Source of the DNA: Pontibacillus chungwhensis BH030062
GTDB taxonomy: Bacteria > Bacillota > Bacilli > Bacillales > BH030062
Reading direction: 5' to 3'
DNA: 64,000 nucleotides
NCBI RefSeq assembly: GCF_000770675.1
Contig: NZ_AVBG01000003.1
Coordinates: forward strand, 310,001 to 374,000
Within the stretch, counting starts at the first letter, position 1. Each line of letters starts with the position of its first letter. A model generated the notes under the pieces. The model worked only from the letters and a program-made list of their open reading frames with translations. It did no database searches and was not told the DNA's origin. Both the position numbers and the translations under genes were made by a program. Shown one piece after another: positions 25,381 through 34,172 of this stretch.

Positions 25381-25507
25381 GGGCCTGGAAATCACTCGCT
25401 TTCCGCAGGCGAGCTGTCGAGCTTCCTCGTTCGCTCCGCTCTCTGTGGGATCTCGTCTAGCTCTCTCTTGGAGGAGTCTCGCGATTTCCATTCCCCCCTT
25501 TACCGAA
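25381..25507. repeat. Structured intergenic repeat element (about 120 bp)
   Basis: TGGAAATC (25386-25393) and GATTTCCA (25493-25500) are inverted termini, and the interior (CGCTTTCCGCAGGCGA, GAGCTTCCTCG, CTCTGTGGGATCTCG) can fold further. A shortened relative lies at 32222-32252. From memory, elements with a CGCTTTCCGC...GAGCCTCCTCG core recur between genes in many Bacillaceae. It occupies the upstream region of the BCCT gene; no gene is otherwise present in 25240-25720. Confidence 0.65.
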
Positions 25508-25720
25508 TGGGGAGGAGAGGGAAGCGCAATACAACACTAAACACAAACAGAGCTATTAGATAAGGCTTATTCTCCTCTATCGGAGTCGGTATTATTCAGC
25601 TTTATAACTAGAAGAGACTGAATAAAAAAGGAAAAGATGAAACGTTTTTTTCGCTAATGCGTAGAAAGAACAAAAGGGAAAATATACGTAATTTGGAATA
25701 ATTATTATGAGGAGGATTAC

Positions 25721-26623
25721 ATGTCGATTTGGTTATATGCATTAGTGTATTACATACTACCGATTGCTTTACTTATCAGGCTATGGAAAGGTGAGCTGAA
25801 GAGCCGTCTACTTGGAGCGCTTGAAATCGGGCTTACATTTAGCTTTTTTGCGTATCTCTTTGTTGTCATTCCTTGGCACGTGTATTCACATTACATCCGG
25901 TTCTTATGGGTGCTTTTGTTCCTGCCTGTCCTATTTATAGCTATTAAAAGGTTGAAGCCATTGCCTTTAAAGCGACCAAAAGGAGAACGAAGTGGGATGT
26001 TCTCGAACTTGCTCAGCTTTGCGGTGATGATTTTCTTCACTTTTATGGCCGTGAGCGGAGTTATAGGCTACTCTCCCTCGAATGACGAGGCTATTGATTT
26101 GGCATTCCCGCTCAAAGACGGTGTTTATGCAACGGGGCAAGGTGGTGCAACTACAATCATTAATTACCATAATGAACACAAACCCCAGCAGTATGCGATC
26201 GATATTCTCGAATTGAATGGTGCGGGGCTGCGAGCGAATGGACTAACTCCATCTGAATTGGAAGCGTTTGAAATCTACAATGCCTTCCTTTACAGCCCAT
26301 GTTCTGGGGAGGTCATCCAAGCGGTCGACCAATACGAAGATATTCCCCCACTTGAAAGCCCTGACAAGGTTGAAGAAGCAAAAGGAAACCACATTACGCT
26401 ACGTTGTCAGAGTGCAGATGTACTCCTAGCTCATATGAAGCCAGGATCGGTACAAGTGACAGAAGGCCAGACCGTAAAAACAGGTGAACTGCTTGGACTT
26501 GTTGGGAATACCGGAAACACAACAGAACCTCACCTGCACATACACGCAGAACGAGATGGGGTCGGGGTACCGATCACGTTTGATGGCCGTTTCTTAAAGC
26601 GAAATAGTTTAGTATTTCAATGA
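25721..26623 (+). CDS. Membrane-anchored M23 family metallopeptidase
   Basis: This 300-residue protein has four hydrophobic segments in the first 125 residues and a C-terminal LytM/M23 domain. Zinc ligands are visible in NYHNEHKPQQYAIDIL (His and Asp) and TEPHLHIHAE (HxH), with GNTGNT before the latter. Such enzymes cut peptidoglycan cross-bridges. The acidic insertion between the two motifs (about 50 residues with a Cys pair, SPCSGE and LRCQS) is unusual. The ATG follows GAGGAGG and a terminator follows the gene. Confidence 0.88.
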   Translation: MSIWLYALVYYILPIALLIRLWKGELKSRLLGALEIGLTFSFFAYLFVVIPWHVYSHYIRFLWVLLFLPVLFIAIKRLKPLPLKRPKGERSGMFSNLLSFAVMIFFTFMAVSGVIGYSPSNDEAIDLAFPLKDGVYATGQGGATTIINYHNEHKPQQYAIDILELNGAGLRANGLTPSELEAFEIYNAFLYSPCSGEVIQAVDQYEDIPPLESPDKVEEAKGNHITLRCQSADVLLAHMKPGSVQVTEGQTVKTGELLGLVGNTGNTTEPHLHIHAERDGVGVPITFDGRFLKRNSLVFQ

Positions 26624-26653
26624 TAGATGGCTTAGCAAGTATCATTTTCACCT

Positions 26654-26693
26654 CAAAGAATCCCTCCCTAACAAAGGGCAGGGATTCTTTTCA
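26654..26693 (+). terminator. Terminator of the M23 peptidase gene
   Basis: AAAGAATCCCT and AGGGATTCTTT form an 11-bp stem followed by TCATT; a second inner pairing (CCCT with AGGG) extends it. Confidence 0.85.
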
Positions 26694-26825
26694 TTGTAAA
26701 CAAGAGGGCATAACTCGAAATAAATGTATACGATTTCAGATAACGTGGTAAATAATTGATTTATTTTCCTTTTTGTGTGATATAGTCCATATATAGAGAA
26801 TTTTTTTATAAAAGGGGAATGCTAC

Positions 26826-27458
26826 ATGACGATTCGTACAGAAAGAGAACAAACGATTTTCCCGCATACAGGCAACCGCATTGTGGCGAATGACCGTGTA
26901 ATGCCCATCATTTCCAGATACGATGAACCGCTTGTGGTTGTTATTGATAACGTCGCTAGTGACGAGGAATGTGATGGATTAATGGCGTTAAGCCAAGATC
27001 GATTACGTCGTTCTAAAATTGGACAATCACGAGAAACGAATGATATGAGAACAAGCAGTGGCATGTTCTTTGAAGAAAACGAGAATTCACTTGTAGAACG
27101 TATGGAAACACGACTCTCTACCATAATGAATATCCCTACCCAACACGCAGATGGCCTCCAAATCCTACACTACCAACCTGGACAAGAATATAAAGCGCAT
27201 CACGATTTCTTCAAACAATCCGATAACAACCGCATTTCAACGCTTGTATTATATTTGAATGATGTCGAAGAAGGTGGAGAAACCTTATTTCCAGAGCTCG
27301 GTTTATCCGTCACGCCTAAAAAAGGGATGGCTGTTTATTTTGAATACTTTTATCAAGATGAAGAGCTAAACAACAAGACGCTTCATAGTGGCAACCCTGT
27401 TGTAAAGGGCGAAAAGTGGATTGCTACGCAGTGGATGAGGCGTAAGCCTATTCGTTAA
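26826..27458 (+). CDS. Prolyl 4-hydroxylase-like 2-oxoglutarate/Fe(II) oxygenase
   Basis: This 210-residue cytoplasmic enzyme has the complete iron triad: H125 and D127 in AHHDFF and H187 in TLHSGNPV, plus K197 in GEKW for 2-oxoglutarate. The overall size and the YQPGQEYKAHHD segment match bacterial collagen-type prolyl 4-hydroxylases such as the Bacillus anthracis enzyme. The protein substrate is unknown; a collagen-like spore protein is one possibility. The ATG follows AAGGGG and a terminator follows directly. Confidence 0.9.
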   Translation: MTIRTEREQTIFPHTGNRIVANDRVMPIISRYDEPLVVVIDNVASDEECDGLMALSQDRLRRSKIGQSRETNDMRTSSGMFFEENENSLVERMETRLSTIMNIPTQHADGLQILHYQPGQEYKAHHDFFKQSDNNRISTLVLYLNDVEEGGETLFPELGLSVTPKKGMAVYFEYFYQDEELNNKTLHSGNPVVKGEKWIATQWMRRKPIR

Positions 27459-27460
27459 CC

Positions 27461-27500
27461 AGGCCAAGGGGGACAGTTCCCCCTCGGCCTGAAATTTTTT
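27461..27500 (+). terminator. Terminator of the prolyl 4-hydroxylase gene
   Basis: AGGCCAAGGGGGA and TCCCCCTCGGCCT pair around CAG and are followed by GAAATTTTTT. The GGGGGACAGTTCCCCC centre resembles the dispersed palindrome family. Confidence 0.85.
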
Positions 27501-28551
27501 ATACACCTTCTAGAACTGGGACGACGTACCTGTCCCTCCATCCCGGGAAACTCGCTTGGATTTCCTTCATCTTCTCTACAACAAGGGGGTAAAAGTTACG
27601 CTCGGCATCTGATGTAGAATTTCCACCAAAGAATCCCGTACCTGGACACGATTTAACCGCATGGCCTTCCCCGTGATCTAGAACACGTTCGCCTGTATTG
27701 ATATCCCACCAATGATGATACGTAATACTGTCTACAGATGGAGTTAGGCCGTACTTCAACATAAGTAGGGCTGTGACGGTAATAAGTGTTTCTCTTTGTT
27801 CCGCAGTCATTTCATTATCACCCTTGTCAAAACTCCCCACATTCTCGATTGCTAAAGCATTCTGTTCGATCCTTTTCATCGCCGCTTCATTTTGCAAACC
27901 AAACGAACCTTCAGGAGGAGTATTAAAAGAACGACCAACAGCTACAGTACCATCAGGGAACGTCGTTAACTGCTGACTAATATCACTCCAGTTCATCCCG
28001 TTCATGTGATAATCCTTCATCCCTTTCAGCAAAGCAAAATGGTTTGAGCCATTGAAACTTTGGTAGTTAGGCTGATAAGTATGGTGCTGTTGAACGGTTT
28101 TTACGTATCGGCTGAATTGATGGTTAAGAACCCAATCCCGGAATTCCTCTCTCGTCATCAAAACGAATTGCCCGTCCATTCTGAGCTTCTTTGGAGGGAT
28201 TTTTAGCGTTTGCCCCACGTAGAGCATATTGGTCTCGAGTCCATTGACTTCTTTAATAGACGATACGGTTGAATTAAACGTTTGAGACAAGACCCACAAA
28301 GTATCGCCAGGCTTCACCTCATAGTCAATCGGTACCCTTAACTTCTGACCGACCAATATCAGATTAGATTGTAACCCATTGATCCGCTTTAAATCGGATA
28401 CAGTCGTTTCATAAGTAGCAGCGATTTTCCACAACGCATCACCTGACTTGACCTCATAGATGTTCCTGGGGTTATTCATAGCATGGGCCGGGGATAACGG
28501 CAGCTGTAATAATACAAACAAACTAATAAGGAATAGAACTATTTTTTTCAT
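27499..28551 (-). CDS. Secreted LysM N-acetylmuramoyl-L-alanine amidase
   Basis: This 350-residue protein has a signal peptide ending SPAHA near residue 24, two LysM peptidoglycan-binding repeats (about 32-77 and 79-123, both with the SGDALW/PGDTLW start) and a C-terminal amidase_2/PGRP-type domain. The zinc-site candidates include HHWWD and the CPG motif KSCPGTG. It should cleave peptidoglycan stem peptides outside the cell. Start at 28551 follows AAAGGGAG and gives a proper signal peptide. The last codons overlap a copy of the dispersed CCTGTCCC palindrome. Confidence 0.88.
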   Translation of the reverse strand: MKKIVLFLISLFVLLQLPLSPAHAMNNPRNIYEVKSGDALWKIAATYETTVSDLKRINGLQSNLILVGQKLRVPIDYEVKPGDTLWVLSQTFNSTVSSIKEVNGLETNMLYVGQTLKIPPKKLRMDGQFVLMTREEFRDWVLNHQFSRYVKTVQQHHTYQPNYQSFNGSNHFALLKGMKDYHMNGMNWSDISQQLTTFPDGTVAVGRSFNTPPEGSFGLQNEAAMKRIEQNALAIENVGSFDKGDNEMTAEQRETLITVTALLMLKYGLTPSVDSITYHHWWDINTGERVLDHGEGHAVKSCPGTGFFGGNSTSDAERNFYPLVVEKMKEIQASFPGWRDRYVVPVLEGV

Positions 28552-28720
28552 GGAATACTCCCTTTCCATCTTCATAAATGCCATTCATTATAAAAGCGGT
28601 AATGACTAGTAGTTTGTATATGAGCGGGTAGATTATTCAACAACGAATCCCAGAACAAAATACTTCTGACGACTCCTCCTTATGCTACAGAGGATAAGAA
28701 TAACATTTATAGATGAAAGA

Positions 28721-28755
28721 AAGAGAAAAACGCCTGGATCAGATCCAAGCGTTGT
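28721..28755 (-). terminator. Terminator of the small membrane protein gene
   Basis: On the minus strand AACGCTTGGATC and GATCCAGGCGTT pair with two mismatches and are followed by TTTCTC. Confidence 0.75.
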
Positions 28756-28773
28756 GAGTTTCCTTATGAGACG

Positions 28774-29070
28774 TTAGTTGAATCTTAACTTTATTCTATA
28801 ATAGAAAACTAAACTGATTACGATTGTGATAAAAGCCGTCCCGCCCATGACATAAGCTACACCCCAACCATTGGATTTTCCGGTTATGACCCAGACCTGG
28901 TAAGGGATATAAGCTAACATTACAAGTATAGGGATCCCATATAGAAGTAAACGAACATTTGTCTTAATATCTTCGAAGACTGAATGAGGTTTGTTATTTT
29001 CAGTCCGAGTAAGCCGAGTTAATGAAACCAACAAAACGAGGATTGCTATCAATAACCAGATAACATTCAT
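28774..29070 (-). CDS. Small membrane protein of unknown function
   Basis: This 98-residue protein has three hydrophobic segments (about 3-20, 42-60 and 70-92) separated by a charged TRTENNKPHSVFEDIK loop. The ATG follows AAGGTGGG. I recognise no family. It is followed by a terminator and may be transcribed with the lipoprotein gene upstream, 55 bp away. Confidence 0.65.
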   Translation of the reverse strand: MNVIWLLIAILVLLVSLTRLTRTENNKPHSVFEDIKTNVRLLLYGIPILVMLAYIPYQVWVITGKSNGWGVAYVMGGTAFITIVISLVFYYRIKLRFN

Positions 29071-29125
29071 AAAAACCCACCTTACTTATGTAATCTTTCC
29101 CAAGAGCGGTGAAGGTTCTGTTTTT

Positions 29126-29677
29126 TTACTTTACAGAGTAGATTAAAAGGTAAAGGCCACTAATTTTAAACGTCCATTCTTCCCCTCTTAACAATTGAGC
29201 CTCACTTATATTAAAATGATAAGATTGAAGGTACGGTGCTTCACCGTCACCACCACCATGCCCAATCGATGCAGTTTCGCCTTTTTCATTGAATGCCTCA
29301 TATTCTATTTCTCTTGAATACGACTGATTATAGTTCAACCGGAACAGACTAAGCATAGTTCCTTTTGATTTTAATTCACTATCTAATCCAAATTGAATGA
29401 TATAATGATCTTCCCTTTTTTCAGTTTTCACAAGATAAAGAACAGTATCATATATATTTTCTAAAAGTTTTGGTTCTTCAATACCTTCCAGGATTTCCTT
29501 TGTTGATAAAGTAACTGATACCCCTTTTTCAAAAGGTTCTGTATGAGCATTATAATCTTCTAAATGATGTCGGATGTAAATAATGTCCTTATCTTCACTC
29601 CAGCTACAAGCACTTATTGTAAGAATAAATGATAAAAGTGCGATCAATTTAAGGATATATTTAATGCTTCTCTTCAC
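29126..29677 (-). CDS. Lipoprotein of unknown function
   Basis: This 183-residue protein carries a signal peptide with lipobox TISAC (Cys24). The mature part is predicted beta-rich with a glycine cluster GHGGGDGEAP near residue 140. It starts with GTG behind GGGAGGGG. No domain is recognised. It lies 46 bp after the nucleotidyltransferase gene in the same direction, so co-transcription is possible. Confidence 0.7.
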   Translation of the reverse strand: MKRSIKYILKLIALLSFILTISACSWSEDKDIIYIRHHLEDYNAHTEPFEKGVSVTLSTKEILEGIEEPKLLENIYDTVLYLVKTEKREDHYIIQFGLDSELKSKGTMLSLFRLNYNQSYSREIEYEAFNEKGETASIGHGGGDGEAPYLQSYHFNISEAQLLRGEEWTFKISGLYLLIYSVK

Positions 29678-29723
29678 TCTACCCCTCCCAACCTTAAGAT
29701 CTTATACCTCCCCATAGAGCGCT

Positions 29724-30485
29724 CTAGATCCGATCTTTCACTAGCTCTAACAATTTCTTGGTTTGTGAAGGCACTTCAAATTGCGATGCGTGCCATTCAA
29801 ATTCTTCATCGATTAATCGTATAATGTTCTTTACAGCTTCCTGATGGGAAGATGGAGTTATATGCTCATAGATTTCTAGCAGTTGGTTCTTTTGTTCTGG
29901 AGGTAAATCACTTTGTACCGCCTTTATTCCTAACAGGGAACGGTCTTTCGCATATCGATAAAGAAGCAGATTCCCCAAATAACGTACACAATGTCTTAGC
30001 ATTTCTGTCGCCCAAATGTCATTCCCTCGTGCTTTCGCCTTCGTATACTGAAACAAGAACCACACAACATCATCTGCATTGTCTCTTCCTTCTTCTATTG
30101 GTAACGTTAAGTTTTGAGTAGAAACATAATTATCCATCACCCCATCACGATCGTAAAGAACTCTAAAATAATCTTTCTCTTGTATTGTCTTATTGGTTAC
30201 TGTAAACAAATCAATATGAATACCATCTTCATAGACCCCTAGGACCTGAGGAGCGATAATAAAAATGTCTTCATAAAAAAATAGTTCTTTATAAGCTTTC
30301 AAATGATCGACTCTTCTCGTTAAAAAAGAAGCCTCTTCTTCCTCATCAACGAGACAATATAAATCTATATCTGAATGCTCATCATGTTCATTTCTTCCCA
30401 TTGATCCTTTTAAGAATAAACTTTGTACACATGTTTCTCCCTTAAGACTCTCCACGATTTTCTTTACAGCTACATCCTGACGCAT
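29724..30485 (-). CDS. Nucleotidyltransferase-domain protein
   Basis: This 253-residue protein has the polymerase-beta-type nucleotidyltransferase motif at about residues 24-43 (LKGSMGRNEHDEHSDIDLY), with the catalytic Asp pair in SDIDL and the third Asp probably in GIHIDLF. The C-terminal half is helical (RYLGNLLLYRYAK). It resembles adenylyltransferases of the aminoglycoside/lincosamide type in layout, but the substrate cannot be assigned. The second of two nearby ATG codons is chosen because AAGGGGG then lies 6 nt upstream. Confidence 0.8.
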   Translation of the reverse strand: MRQDVAVKKIVESLKGETCVQSLFLKGSMGRNEHDEHSDIDLYCLVDEEEEASFLTRRVDHLKAYKELFFYEDIFIIAPQVLGVYEDGIHIDLFTVTNKTIQEKDYFRVLYDRDGVMDNYVSTQNLTLPIEEGRDNADDVVWFLFQYTKAKARGNDIWATEMLRHCVRYLGNLLLYRYAKDRSLLGIKAVQSDLPPEQKNQLLEIYEHITPSSHQEAVKNIIRLIDEEFEWHASQFEVPSQTKKLLELVKDRI

Positions 30486-30696
30486 ACTCATCCCCCTTCT
30501 TTTTCTAGATAAATATTACGTCAGATTACTATATTTCAGAAATTAAATCAACTTTTTACAATTTATCACAGAAGAAGGAGATTATATATCCTATTAAAAT
30601 TTAAAACACATGTCCTTCGTTTTCTATCTATACAGATACATTTTCATTGGTTATAAATGGTATAATCTACTAAACATTTTTGATGGGGGAATCGGG

Positions 30697-31152
30697 ATGA
30701 ACAAGAAGACATTTGTGCTCATTGGTACATTCCTATTGATGCTTTCAGGATGTCAATCAAACGAAAACCAGCAAGGCTATGAAGGACCTGAAGACACAAA
30801 CGAAACCAACGTTCCTGAATATGTTCAATCACCAGAAGATATCATCAACATGCATGGAGACATTACAAACGTAGATACGTTCTATGCCTTTTTAGAGAGT
30901 GTAAATGAAGGCAAGGAAGATGAAATCAGAGTGGTAACATACACAACGGAAGGAGATCCCATGCTTCATGACCTTAAGTATGACGGGGAAGTAATCCACT
31001 CCATAAAAGACACTAGAAGAGATTCATATGGTCCTGGGAACGTAAACGAAGCAACTTGCGAATCAATTAAGGTAGCTAAGAGCGAAGAAAGAACGGAATA
31101 CGTGTTATCGGGTTGTGATCAAGGAAATAATATGATTTTAGTCATTAAGTAA
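30697..31152 (+). CDS. DUF4362 lipoprotein
   Basis: This 151-residue protein has a lipoprotein signal with lipobox MLSGC (Cys19). The region from about residue 55 (HGDITNVDTFYAFLESV ... VVTYTTEGDPMLHDLKYDGE) matches DUF4362, a small extracellular domain common in Bacillus lipoproteins and of unknown function; a Cys pair (CESIK, SGC) near the end is typical. The start follows GATGGGGG; upstream in-frame codons lack a ribosome site. Confidence 0.85.
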   Translation: MNKKTFVLIGTFLLMLSGCQSNENQQGYEGPEDTNETNVPEYVQSPEDIINMHGDITNVDTFYAFLESVNEGKEDEIRVVTYTTEGDPMLHDLKYDGEVIHSIKDTRRDSYGPGNVNEATCESIKVAKSEERTEYVLSGCDQGNNMILVIK

Positions 31153-31171
31153 AAGAAGCACTAGTGAACTT

Positions 31172-31191
31172 GGGGACAGGTACACTGTCCC
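31172..31191. repeat. Dispersed palindrome copy
   Basis: GGGGACAGGTACACTGTCCC is an imperfect palindrome lying 20 bp after the DUF4362 stop codon; it may double as a weak terminator stem. Confidence 0.6.
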
Positions 31192-31254
31192 ACCAATTCT
31201 GCGTCGCCTCCCTCCACTCTTCACCTCGCAACTAGTTACCCATCCATAATAAAC

Positions 31255-31274
31255 GGGACAATGGACCTGTCCCT
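31255..31274. repeat. Dispersed palindrome copy
   Basis: GGGACAATGGACCTGTCCCT, with AAAC before it, matches the copy at 59161 with a single difference over 24 bases. Confidence 0.65.
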
Positions 31275-31388
31275 ATGACCCACATATTCCATTTTTATCA
31301 TATTATTATTACAAATTTAAACAAATTATGAGACTTTTCGACAAAAGAAGCGTAAAATGGAATATGAAAGATAGAGAGGAGAGAAACT

Positions 31389-32132
31389 ATGAAACTAGAA
31401 AACAAAGTAGCTATTGTCACAGGTGGCGTAACAGGAATCGGGGAAGCAACGGTAAGAGACTTTTGCGAGCAAGGTGCTAAAGTAGTTATTGCTGATGTGA
31501 ATGAAAACGGGGAAGCATTCGCACAAGAATTAAGAGATCAAGGATATGAGACGCTGTTTGTTAAAACAGATGTTACGAGTGAAGAGGATATTAAGAATGT
31601 TGTCAATCAGTCGGTACATACATACGGTTCTCTTGATGTACTATTTGCGAACGCAGGAATTGGCGATGTCACACCTGCTCACGAATTAACTTATGACGCA
31701 TGGAAAAAGCTCATTGACGTGAATTTAAACGGAGTTTTCCTTTCAAATAAATACGCAATCGAGCAAATGCTCACACAAGAAGCAGGTGGTTCGATCATTA
31801 ACAACGCTTCTGCTCTTGGTCATGTGGGTCAACCGAATATGACTTCTTATCCAGCAGCAAAAGGCGGTGTCGTGAATATGACGCGTACGCTAGCGATTAC
31901 ATATGCACAGAAAAACATCCGCGTCAATTCGGTGTGCCCTGGATACGTAGATACGGCCATTATGAAAGAAGCAGATGAAACAGCTCGTGAGCGCCTGACG
32001 AGTCGCCACCCTATCGGCCGTCTTGGTGAACCGTCTGAGATTGCGAAAGCCGTAACCTTCCTTGCAAGTGATGATGCATCCTTTGTAGTTGGTTCAAGCC
32101 TTCTGGTTGACGGTGGATATACCGCTCATTAA
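31389..32132 (+). CDS. Short-chain dehydrogenase/reductase (SDR)
   Basis: This 247-residue classical SDR has the cofactor motif TGGVTGIGE (residues 11-19), the acidic D37 region favouring NAD, the NAG motif, and the catalytic Ser-Tyr-Lys (NASALGHVG, YPAAK). The C-terminal DGG motif is intact. Substrate is unknown. The ATG follows AGAGGAGAG and the gene ends at its own terminator. Confidence 0.92.
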   Translation: MKLENKVAIVTGGVTGIGEATVRDFCEQGAKVVIADVNENGEAFAQELRDQGYETLFVKTDVTSEEDIKNVVNQSVHTYGSLDVLFANAGIGDVTPAHELTYDAWKKLIDVNLNGVFLSNKYAIEQMLTQEAGGSIINNASALGHVGQPNMTSYPAAKGGVVNMTRTLAITYAQKNIRVNSVCPGYVDTAIMKEADETARERLTSRHPIGRLGEPSEIAKAVTFLASDDASFVVGSSLLVDGGYTAH

Positions 32133-32147
32133 TTCCATAAACGAAAC

Positions 32148-32182
32148 GGACATGAGGCAGCTGATGCTTCATGTCCTTTTTT
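32148..32182 (+). terminator. Terminator of the SDR gene
   Basis: GGACATGA and TCATGTCC form a stem, extended by GCAGC/GATGC-like pairing, followed by six T. Confidence 0.85.
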
Positions 32183-32221
32183 ATAAAGCGTGTTTCCTAT
32201 GCTTTAGCCTGAGTGAAAGGA

Positions 32222-32252
32222 GGGCCTGGAAACTACTTGCTTTCCTCAGCGA
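32222..32252. repeat. Fragment of the structured intergenic element
   Basis: GGGCCTGGAAACTACTTGCT followed by TTCCTCAGCGA corresponds to the left end of the 25381 element with a few substitutions; the right half is missing. Confidence 0.55.
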
Positions 32253-32271
32253 TCCGGAAAATAGTGAACAC

Positions 32272-32304
32272 AAAAAAGACATGAGAATGTATACCTCATG
32301 CCCC
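32272..32304 (-). terminator. Terminator of the HAD phosphatase gene
   Basis: On the minus strand GGCATGAG and CTCATGTC pair (one G-T) and are followed by six T, about 45 bp after the stop codon. Confidence 0.8.
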
Positions 32305-32349
32305 CAGTGTTTAAGATCTTTTCCCACAAAAAATACGCCGCATATCATG

Positions 32350-33111
32350 TTAGACAGTAATATGTTCAAGATTTCTTAGCTTGTTTATAATGACCTCTTC
32401 CTGATCTTCCCCTGAAGCGATCGTTTCGTCCGAAAAAGGAGTGAGTGACTCAAGTTCCCCAATTTGAATGGCGTGTGCAGCGTGTTCAAACATGGTTATA
32501 TCATTCGCGTCATTCCCGAATGCGATATATTCTCCTTCCTTCACGCCGATCTGCTGCAGTGCCGACCATTTATGAATGCCTTTAGGATTAATATCGATAA
32601 GATCTTCCTTATGATGGCGATGGATCACTACATCAAGGCTCTCGACTTTTTCTGTTAACTCATCCATGTGAGAAGCCGTTAAAATCAGGACTTTCACAAT
32701 AGTAGGTAAATCGCCAACAGGCACACGTGATGCCAACTGATTGGGATCGAGATTGTTTAAAATAGGATGATCAGCAGGGCCGGTGTAAGCATAATCCCAT
32801 TCACTGTCGATTAGATAAGTAGCTTGATAAGTATCGATCAGCTCGTGTAACGCATCTATACTTTCAGTCTGAAATGATGTTTCAGAAACGAGCTCCCCTT
32901 CCCTATAGACCATGGATCCATTCCCACCAATTAACGTGCCGTTATGGAATTGTTCATCGAGAACCGGAAGCATATCACGAACAGGGCGTGCTGAAGCGAA
33001 GATCACGTCAAAACCCTTATGTTGTAACTCTGCGATCGCTGATGCAATCTTCTTTGAAAGAGGTTCCCCTTTAAATATAATCGTGCCGTCTAAATCAAAT
33101 ACTAGTTTCAT
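32350..33111 (-). CDS. Cof-type HAD phosphatase
   Basis: This 253-residue protein has the four HAD motifs: FDLDGT (residues 4-9), FASARP (motif II), a lysine in the NPKGIHKWSAL segment (motif III), and GNDANDITMF (motif IV). The arrangement with the cap between motifs II and III is the Cof/YbiV class, which dephosphorylates sugar phosphates and flavin or pyridoxal phosphates. Start at 33111 follows AAGGAG; an upstream extension of 28 codons lacks support. Monocistronic with a terminator. Confidence 0.9.
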   Translation of the reverse strand: MKLVFDLDGTIIFKGEPLSKKIASAIAELQHKGFDVIFASARPVRDMLPVLDEQFHNGTLIGGNGSMVYREGELVSETSFQTESIDALHELIDTYQATYLIDSEWDYAYTGPADHPILNNLDPNQLASRVPVGDLPTIVKVLILTASHMDELTEKVESLDVVIHRHHKEDLIDINPKGIHKWSALQQIGVKEGEYIAFGNDANDITMFEHAAHAIQIGELESLTPFSDETIASGEDQEEVIINKLRNLEHITV

Positions 33112-33343
33112 AGTTAGCTCCTTTATGTATCCTTCTTCCCACACAACTAATTTACAAACTCTTATTCGCCCCTTCAACTTAAACGTGTTCGTCATGAGAC
33201 TCTATAAGAAACGGCTTTCTTTCACACGAAGAGCCATTGAAAACCTTCTTTTAATGGTTTAATATGGAAATATTGTTTTAAGAGCGTTCGAATATGAAGA
33301 AGGACTCTTACCAAAAACGAATTATGATGAAGAGGGTGATGTT

Positions 33344-34006
33344 GTGAAAAAGTACTTATTGTTAGCCGTTCCCATCTTTCTTTATGGACAAGGTGTTCTA
33401 TTTTACTTCCAGTCTAATGGTAGTTTGTTTGGGCAAAGTCTAGTAAATCTCGTAATGATCATCATTTTATTGGGTCTTCTATTGAAGCAGACACGCTTCC
33501 ATCATGTACTCGACTGGATCGTAGGGATTGCATTCGTCTTATACTTTTGCGTTTTGTACCATCAAACGGTTGAGTTCGAGTGGTATTTCTCGAACATCCA
33601 TTATACACCAGAAAATTTCGACTATGTCTTCAACTCTTTGAATCTTCTTCCCTTTAACGGAATTCTTGAGGTGTTACGCAATAATCCTAATGCAGCGTTT
33701 CAAATTTCAGGGAATCTGATCATGCTTGCTCCACTCGCTTTTTCTATGCTTTATTTTCAGTGGACAGCGAGCTATAAACGAGTGATCCTATATGCTTTTC
33801 TTTGTTCAGCAGGAATTGAAGTAATCCAGTTCTTACAAAACATGATTTCAACTGTATTTTCTTTAGGAATGGGAAGAAGCACAGACATTGATGACATCAT
33901 TCTAAATACGGTAGGAGCGGGTATAGGAATTGGAGTCTATCATCTTTGGACAATGATCGTAGGGGTTTATCGCCAGAAGACCGGGAAGTCTAATATGACC
34001 GCTTAA
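33344..34006 (+). CDS. VanZ-like family membrane protein
   Basis: This 220-residue protein has five or six transmembrane segments and the VanZ pattern SLNLLPFNGI, GNLIMLAPLAFSML, then SAGIEVIQFL and GRSTDIDDIILNTVGAGIG. VanZ proteins lower susceptibility to teicoplanin in enterococci; chromosomal homologues are widespread and of unclear role. It begins with GTG behind GAGGGTGATG. Monocistronic. Confidence 0.87.
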   Translation: MKKYLLLAVPIFLYGQGVLFYFQSNGSLFGQSLVNLVMIIILLGLLLKQTRFHHVLDWIVGIAFVLYFCVLYHQTVEFEWYFSNIHYTPENFDYVFNSLNLLPFNGILEVLRNNPNAAFQISGNLIMLAPLAFSMLYFQWTASYKRVILYAFLCSAGIEVIQFLQNMISTVFSLGMGRSTDIDDIILNTVGAGIGIGVYHLWTMIVGVYRQKTGKSNMTA

Positions 34007-34040
34007 TTATAAGACATACATATAAGAAAAAAAGGGGGCA

Positions 34041-34060
34041 AAGGAACGGGTACCTTGTCC
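34041..34060. repeat. Dispersed palindrome copy, degenerate
   Basis: AAGGAACGGGTACCTTGTCC follows the VanZ gene and shares the GGTACCTTGTCC half of the family. It is followed by a second small hairpin (TATGAGGT with ACCTCATG). Confidence 0.5.
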
Positions 34061-34172
34061 ATTTGACGGCTATGAGGTATGGACCTCATGGCTGTTTGTA
34101 TGTGAAAACAATAGAGTACAGGTTATGAACCCTCCCAGGTGGTGCTGCTATTATAAGACCTAATCTGGTCGG

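Noticed and set aside
25240-25491. 84-codon N-terminal extension of the BCCT transporter
   Set aside because: It runs through the structured repeat element and has no ribosome site, while the ATG at 25239 fits the family start.
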